Origin: Adonisia turfae CCMR0081
Lineage (GTDB): Bacteria > Cyanobacteriota > Cyanobacteriia > Phormidesmidales > Phormidesmidaceae
Direction of reading: 5' to 3'
NCBI RefSeq assembly: GCF_011009555.1
Contig: NZ_QXHD01000004.1
Location: 3,519,314 to 3,583,313 of the forward strand
Length of the DNA stretch: 64,000 nt
Shown here: one piece after another, positions 62,701-64,000 of the stretch
Position numbering within the stretch: the stretch's first letter is position 1
Layout: each line of letters opens with the position of its first letter
The notes under the pieces: generated by a model
The model's input: the letters and a program-made list of their open reading frames with translations, nothing else
Told to the model about the DNA's origin: nothing
The model's database searches: none
Program-made: the position numbers and the translations under genes

Positions 62701-64000
62701 AATGCCTTGGTCCTTCCAGGGCAGGCCAGAGGCAGACAGGTCACCAGGACTTAATTCATGCCATCGGAGGACCTGTCGAACCCCATTTTCGTAGCGGATC
62801 AGAGTGTCCTGGGCGCAGCGGGCATTAGCTTCGATTTTAGTCAGCAGTCCCTGGTCGGTGTCCCTGACATCCAGGGCGATCACCTGCCCCTCCAGTTTTG
62901 GATTCTCCTGCTGGGCAGTGTGCAATAACCCGGCAATGCCCAGCAACACCGAGGCCTCTGCATCGTCAGGAATCACCACCTGCACCAGGGTTTTTGTTCT
63001 GCCATGGGATTGCAGTCTATTGCGGACGTGCTGAAAGACCTGCAAGGAAAAGTCGGTATAGGCGGTATCCAGCGGGGTTGAGTGCCGGTCTAAACGGATG
63101 ACCGAGGCATTGGCTGTCGCCAGCCGTTCGCAGCTCCGTTCTATGGCAGTAGTGGTTTCAGCACAAAGGATAATCAGTCGCTGCATCCCTTCAGGCATAG
63201 GCACACCGGAGGGAACTGGGGCCGTTTGCCAGGTGGGAGATGCGAGCAGGTAGTCGCTGGTGTCAGCACCATCAAGGGGCGTAGGCGCTGTAGCCGCCAA
63301 GACAGGTGCAGCCCCCATGCCTGTTTGGGTGGCTCCGTTTGCCCAATAGCGTTCCTTGGCAAAGGGGTACGTGGGCAAATGGATGCGGACCGGTTTGCGA
63401 TCGCCATACAGCCGCTGCCAATCCACTGACCCTCCCTGGAACCAATAATCAGCAATGGCTTCAAACCTCTCCTCTGCCAGCCATTGAGACAGTTGGTCAG
63501 GAGAGTTAGCTGCCAGGCTGCCATCAGTTCTCCCCGAGGCCCCATCCGCTAACCAGTCAGTCAGCGCTTGCTGTAGTTCAGCCAGGTTATGGACGACCAA
63601 TGCCATACGGCAATTCATCGCTTCGCGGCCCGTTTGTAGCGTATAGGCAAGATTCCTGAGGGTCCCTGGCCCGGCAGCCCGCAGAGTGTCACGCAAATAC
63701 CCCCGCAACTGTTGCACCACCTGTCTGAGCCGCCGCTCATCTTTGGCGGAAAGCGGCACGATCGCAGGATTCGATGGCATTTGAACCGACTCATCCGTGG
63801 GTGCCGACAGCGGCGGCTGATACTCACGAATCACAAAATGGACATTGGTGCCACTGTGGCCAAAGGAACTCAAAGCCGCCATTAAGGGCTTGCCATCATC
63901 CCTCGACCAATCCGTTGTCTGAGCAGGAATAAAGAAGGGGGCATGGTCAAATTCAATCCGGGGGTTGAGGGTTTCAAAATGGGGTAACCCCGGCAGTTTG
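53701..64000 (-). CDS. trans-AT polyketide synthase A, 5' part beyond the window
   Basis: The reading frame is open from the stop at 53701 to the right window edge; the Met at 63882 lies inside a KS domain and is not the start. Domains (nt, minus strand): C-terminal end of KS1 64000-63825, KR1 63250-62000, ACP1 61940-61690; KS2 61575-60245, ACP2a 59500-59270, ACP2b 59075-58850; KS3 58725-57450, C-methyltransferase 56850-55740, KR2 55630-54450, ACP 53930-53720. No AT domain. KS2 and KS3 have complete Cys-His-His sets. ACP2a and ACP2b both have DSIVGVEW, the beta-branch Trp motif. The C-terminus ends right after the last ACP with no docking segment. Its end overlaps the UbiB-like gene by four bases. 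It is on a different transcript from PKS B/C and probably acts before PKS B. Confidence 0.95.
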   Translation of the reverse strand, partial: KLPGLPHFETLNPRIEFDHAPFFIPAQTTDWSRDDGKPLMAALSSFGHSGTNVHFVIREYQPPLSAPTDESVQMPSNPAIVPLSAKDERRLRQVVQQLRGYLRDTLRAAGPGTLRNLAYTLQTGREAMNCRMALVVHNLAELQQALTDWLADGASGRTDGSLAANSPDQLSQWLAEERFEAIADYWFQGGSVDWQRLYGDRKPVRIHLPTYPFAKERYWANGATQTGMGAAPVLAATAPTPLDGADTSDYLLASPTWQTAPVPSGVPMPEGMQRLIILCAETTTAIERSCERLATANASVIRLDRHSTPLDTAYTDFSLQVFQHVRNRLQSHGRTKTLVQVVIPDDAEASVLLGIAGLLHTAQQENPKLEGQVIALDVRDTDQGLLTKIEANARCAQDTLIRYENGVRQVLRWHELSPGDLSASGLPWKDQGIYLITGGAGGIGLIFASEIASRVNQATLVLIGRSPLTLEKEARLNAIAQNGTRIDYRQVDISQPQQVQALILDIQANHGPLNGVIHAAGIHRDNYLIHKPDDEFRAVLAPKVQGTVNLDQSLAATPLDFFAMFSSGAAVTGNLGQADYAAANGFMDQFATQRQRLVAAGQRFGQTLSINWPLWQQGGMQVDAATVALMHQRTGMKAMQTTIGIQAFYQALMAKHPQVGVVTGDLATIRQRLFGTPHKAETVRQTGPIDQQALRAATLQQLKQLLGARLKLSPERIASQEPFERYGIDSILITDLNQDLEAVFGEISKTLFFEYQTLSALTDYFVADHPEDCQRWCGFGGKSSGNPTPAVSAAVPTALAAGAIKATGGPRQEPIAIIGISGHYPQADSLAAFWSNLSVGQDGVTEIPPERWSLEGFYLEQPEEAVAQAMSYGKWGSFLDGFAEFDPQFFNISGREAMSMDPQERLFLQSAWAALEDAGYTRETLQSRFDGNVGVFAGITKTGYDLHGAEWRQHGKLFYPHTSFGSVANRVSYLLNLHGPSMPIDTMCSSSLVAIHEACERLRQGVCPMAIAGGVNLYLHPTNYVELSALKMLSKGGKCRSFGEGGDGFVPGEGVGVVILKPLAQALQDRDHIHGVIRATAVNHGGKTNGYTVPNPKAQAELIRKTLDLAGIHARTVSYVEAHGTGTALGDPIEVTGLTQAFHHDTTDVGFCALGSVKSNIGHLEAAAGMAGLTKILLQMKHGKLAPSLHADRLNPNISFENTPFQVQRSLADWHRPQVNVDGTPREYPRIAGLSSFGAGGANAHVILEEYMDETIHPPQADADNPPAVFVLSAKNEDRLRDYARAMRDHLQTHVSANQLPDFLYTLQVGREAMDQRLAMVVHSQSELVANLSLFIDGQPLGKDCCRGQVDHEQEISTGAATTINPSSLDPTRLAQAWVQGHPVNWHQRYRTLPPRRLAAPTYPFARERYWIAPGELSGDGDRPILTHAVSRPTPTGFSTPPLQKIQRVLAQAPGNQMNFVSPAAKPKNLLLRNLSVPVAPDLQDMATSPLSNSPEPQLSEGTLIRSLKRSLAKALFIDEGAIAINQPYIDMGLDSIVGVEWVHAINKEFGLSLSATRVYDFPTIRQLATYLRQALADTTQATEPATPRVANSDGATANSDGATANSDGPVSEAPISNGSAPTPTPISTPTSTVQEPAHGFTTTQLETFLVTSLAKALFIEPKAIDTKKPFVDFGLDSIVGVEWVHAINTEFGVNLSATRVYDYPTIQVLAQHLKNILPVPPTVPPPAPASLSSPSPPAHPLETSVASRDRQPSSPPPPEPIAVVGMSGRYPQAKDLEQFWQNLAVGQNSIREIPRDRWNVDAYFDPNPSTPGKIYCKWLGALDEVDCFDPLFFGISPAEAEGMDPQHRLFLEEGYRAFEDAGYGPRLLSNVNCGVYMGVMSYEYAFLLQQRQAELTNTGNSFAIGAARIPYFLNLKGPAIPVDTACSSSLVAIHLACQALRQREIDMALAGGVSLYLIPESYVGMCAAGMVSPDGQCKAFDDDANGFVPGEGAGSVVLKRLADAERDGDHIYGLIIASGINQDGKTNGITAPSAQRQIDLLQSIYTTYGIDPSTISYVETHGTGTRLGDPIELEALTTAFRQSTDGQQFCALGSVKSNIGHTSAAAGVAGVQKTLLGMQHQQLPASLHFKKPNRHFKFAESPFYVNTELKAWPTEPSSPRRAAVSAFGFSGTNAHLVLEDYVGPPSASPAPSGPSPVVIVLSARRVDQLQTVVRQLHDHLIATETPDAIELPSLAYTLQVGRAELEERLAFIVDSMDELIQALQGFLADAPGHARYFRGQVNPHDETVQALVDDDAFMETVDQGMQQGNLDSVLQLWVKGLDVDWHRLYGSARPRRISLPTYPFARHRCWVDAVAENPGGSSTLPQSSATQRPLLSPLQLPTLTLKDLDPLGVARDFVPAALEDLLAQLLWGILQAMGLFQRGSFDLSAAMAAGKIRQGYERWLQAALQDFVRRGQLDYSAGKFVTPDAHPPSLTSLWTLWDLQQQIESRDPLKQAQFPLIEACLRSLPEILQGDRTAVEVMFPDASLELVEPFYQGNPVSDLFNEILSRTLTSCIEQRIAADPEARIRILEIGAGTGGMTAAVLPCLKAFGQHVVEYCHTDISKSFQFHAEEQFVPDYPFVRAQLFDVERPPTEQGVAQGQYDFVIASNVLHATRNIRRTVGHARSVLRSNGLLLINEISRKSLLGHLTFGLLDGWWLNEDNELRIPGSPALYPETWEKVLREEGFASVVFPCGESHELGQQILAASLGTPQNISGKKEFLAYQEDWGAAPLEKEFLTCQEDWYAAPLEVADWTPRIDAVKTNEVLVISAKLEDADAITKVCETVARLAEYPANTWTVRHLSLDTHGLDETLLAAIVRGDVTQPLTIFLCVPPIVDDGIDQLAQVFAAVQSVMRVMHARSTRFYCCYTEPTAAHWLYGEALAGLFKSAMAESVNHRYRVVSHDAASATDGRTALRIVQEWLCDETQELPVAMVPMVRYEQGQRYELRAAESMPPADELNVFRQGATYLMVGALGPAGLQVCEELGRRYQARLVIFSRRGEHQAEAALNRIRAAGATVFYRSVDIVDQTALRQAMASVKAEGVTLNGVIHMARRVADAPIVQKNFHDFIDVMAAKVMGGLNLDAVTADEPLDFFLMYSSMAAFGIQGSPDYAFSAAYQNTLARFRDQQVSQGRRSGRTRSICWGQWDVDGVVSSEQLPKRLERLRGMGMDAIDAASAMALMQASVRYDTSVVGFMAVFDRERVRRTLGLGADSHVSEEAIANGIKAYEHQQWTDLDLARFLDSVPDQDLTDSIQAEIIRVIRAADSFSRPAERPAGKKRNSNGARIDTGQQPSNSPIQVAISPKPASKDSNPLRAAILASIKKTLKIPESELDWNHPLQDYGLDSIIAMQLATTLEKHLNCPVQPRWLIEYPTLNLLMEKLNKEVKDNSSN
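53720..58725 (-). other. PKS A module KS3-MT-KR2-ACP
   Basis: KS3 is intact (DTACSSS, HGTGT, NIGH). The methyltransferase has the SAM loop LEIGAGTGG (~56262-56290) and a NVLHAT motif, so alpha-C-methylation is predicted. KR2 keeps GxxGxxG (VGALGPAG), the Ser (YSSMAA) and the Tyr (PDYAFSAAY), but the Asn four residues after the Tyr is Ala. The ACP has YGLDSI. Confidence 0.87.
55627..55722 (-). repeat. 48-bp tandem duplication between MT and KR2
   Basis: Copies at 55627-55674 and 55675-55722 differ at only a few bases and encode KEFL(A/T)(Y/C)QEDW(G/Y)AAPLE twice. The unit is the QEDW...PLE strand that opens the KR structural subdomain, so the duplication is in frame and probably recent. Confidence 0.9.
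58850..61575 (-). other. PKS A module KS2-ACP2a(W)-ACP2b(W), predicted beta-branch
   Basis: KS2 is intact (DTMCSSS, HGTGT, NIGH). It is followed by a linker and two ACPs with the same GLDSIVGVEWVHAIN core, both carrying DSxxxxxW. No reductive domains. Tandem W-type ACPs are the classic site of HMGS-cassette action. Confidence 0.92.
59174..59230 (-). repeat. 21-bp tandem repeats in the ACP2a-ACP2b linker
   Basis: A 21-bp unit beginning CCATCGGAGTTGGCG occurs at 59174, 59195 and 59216 (last copy partial), coding NSDGATA-type repeats. A neighbouring Thr/Pro/Ile-rich stretch (59100-59145) is also internally repetitive. It forms a flexible linker between paired ACPs. Confidence 0.9.
61690..64000 (-). 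other. PKS A partial module (KS1 end)-KR1-ACP1
   Basis: The window begins inside KS1; only its last strand (SSFGHSGTNVHF) is visible. KR1 has TGGAGGIG and complete Ser/Tyr/Asn (FSSGAA, QADYAAANGF). ACP1 has YGIDSI. Predicted beta-hydroxyl product. Confidence 0.88.

Noticed and set aside
63882..63884. ATG as the start of PKS A
   Set aside because: It lies inside the KS1 fold and the frame stays open to the window edge with conserved KS residues upstream.

Overview
The window looks cyanobacterial. GC-balanced coding DNA contains many copies of the HIP1 octamer GCGATCGC, next to a pentapeptide-repeat protein and a TIR-WD40 repeat protein, both typical of filamentous cyanobacteria. About 56 kb (roughly 8.1-64 kb) is the left-hand part of a large trans-acyltransferase (trans-AT) polyketide synthase (PKS) cluster. 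It is cut by the right edge of the window. No AT domain occurs in any of the 12 ketosynthase (KS) modules seen, so malonyl units must be loaded by an AT encoded elsewhere.

Layout. 0-6.9 kb is flanking DNA: a truncated pentapeptide protein, a 54-residue small protein, a triple-TIR / 14-WD40 membrane-anchored protein, and a GNAT/OlsB-like N-acyltransferase. 6.9-8.1 kb is a long non-coding region with a perfect 22-bp palindrome, a possible 7-codon leader ORF and a direct repeat ahead of the beta-branching operon. 8.1-12.5 kb (+) holds HMG-CoA-synthase-like, PksH-like and PksI-like crotonase genes and a condensation-fold acyltransferase. 12.5-15.4 kb (-) holds a Sfp-type phosphopantetheinyl transferase (PPTase), a small acidic protein and an AttH/CrtC lipocalin-fold protein. 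15.8-17.7 kb (+) is an FMO-like flavoprotein. 17.9-51.3 kb (-) is one tightly coupled operon: luciferase-like monooxygenase (LLM) -> PKS B (4397 aa) -> PKS C (6351 aa). An ABC1/UbiB kinase-like gene (51.9-53.7 kb, +) divides it from PKS A (53.7-64+ kb, -, 5' end missing).

Assembly line as read (numbering local to this window; superscript 0 = non-elongating by motif, W = DSxxxxxW beta-branch ACP). PKS A: (KS1)-KR-ACP / KS2-ACP(W)-ACP(W) / KS3-MT-KR-ACP. PKS B: KS4(0)-ACP / KS5-KR-ACP / KS6-DH-DH*-KR-ACP / KS7-ACP(W). PKS C: ACP(W) / KS8-ECH-ECH-ACP(W) / KS9-KR-ACP / KS10-DH-KR*-ACP / KS11-ACP(W) / KS12(0)-ACP-C. Six ACPs carry the beta-branch Trp motif, giving four predicted beta-branch sites, two of them in consecutive modules. 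Release would be by a C-terminal condensation domain, not a thioesterase.

How it works together. The PPTase would activate the ACPs. The HMGS and ECH enzymes add and process beta-carbon branches on the W-ACPs. The LLM, flavoprotein, lipocalin-fold protein and free-standing acyltransferase are candidate tailoring enzymes (oxygenation, cyclisation, esterification). Not found here and expected outside: the AT, the decarboxylating KS and the donor ACP of the HMGS cassette, and the loading module. The architecture is broadly comparable with known cyanobacterial trans-AT macrolide pathways such as phormidolide, but identity with any of them could not be tested from sequence alone.
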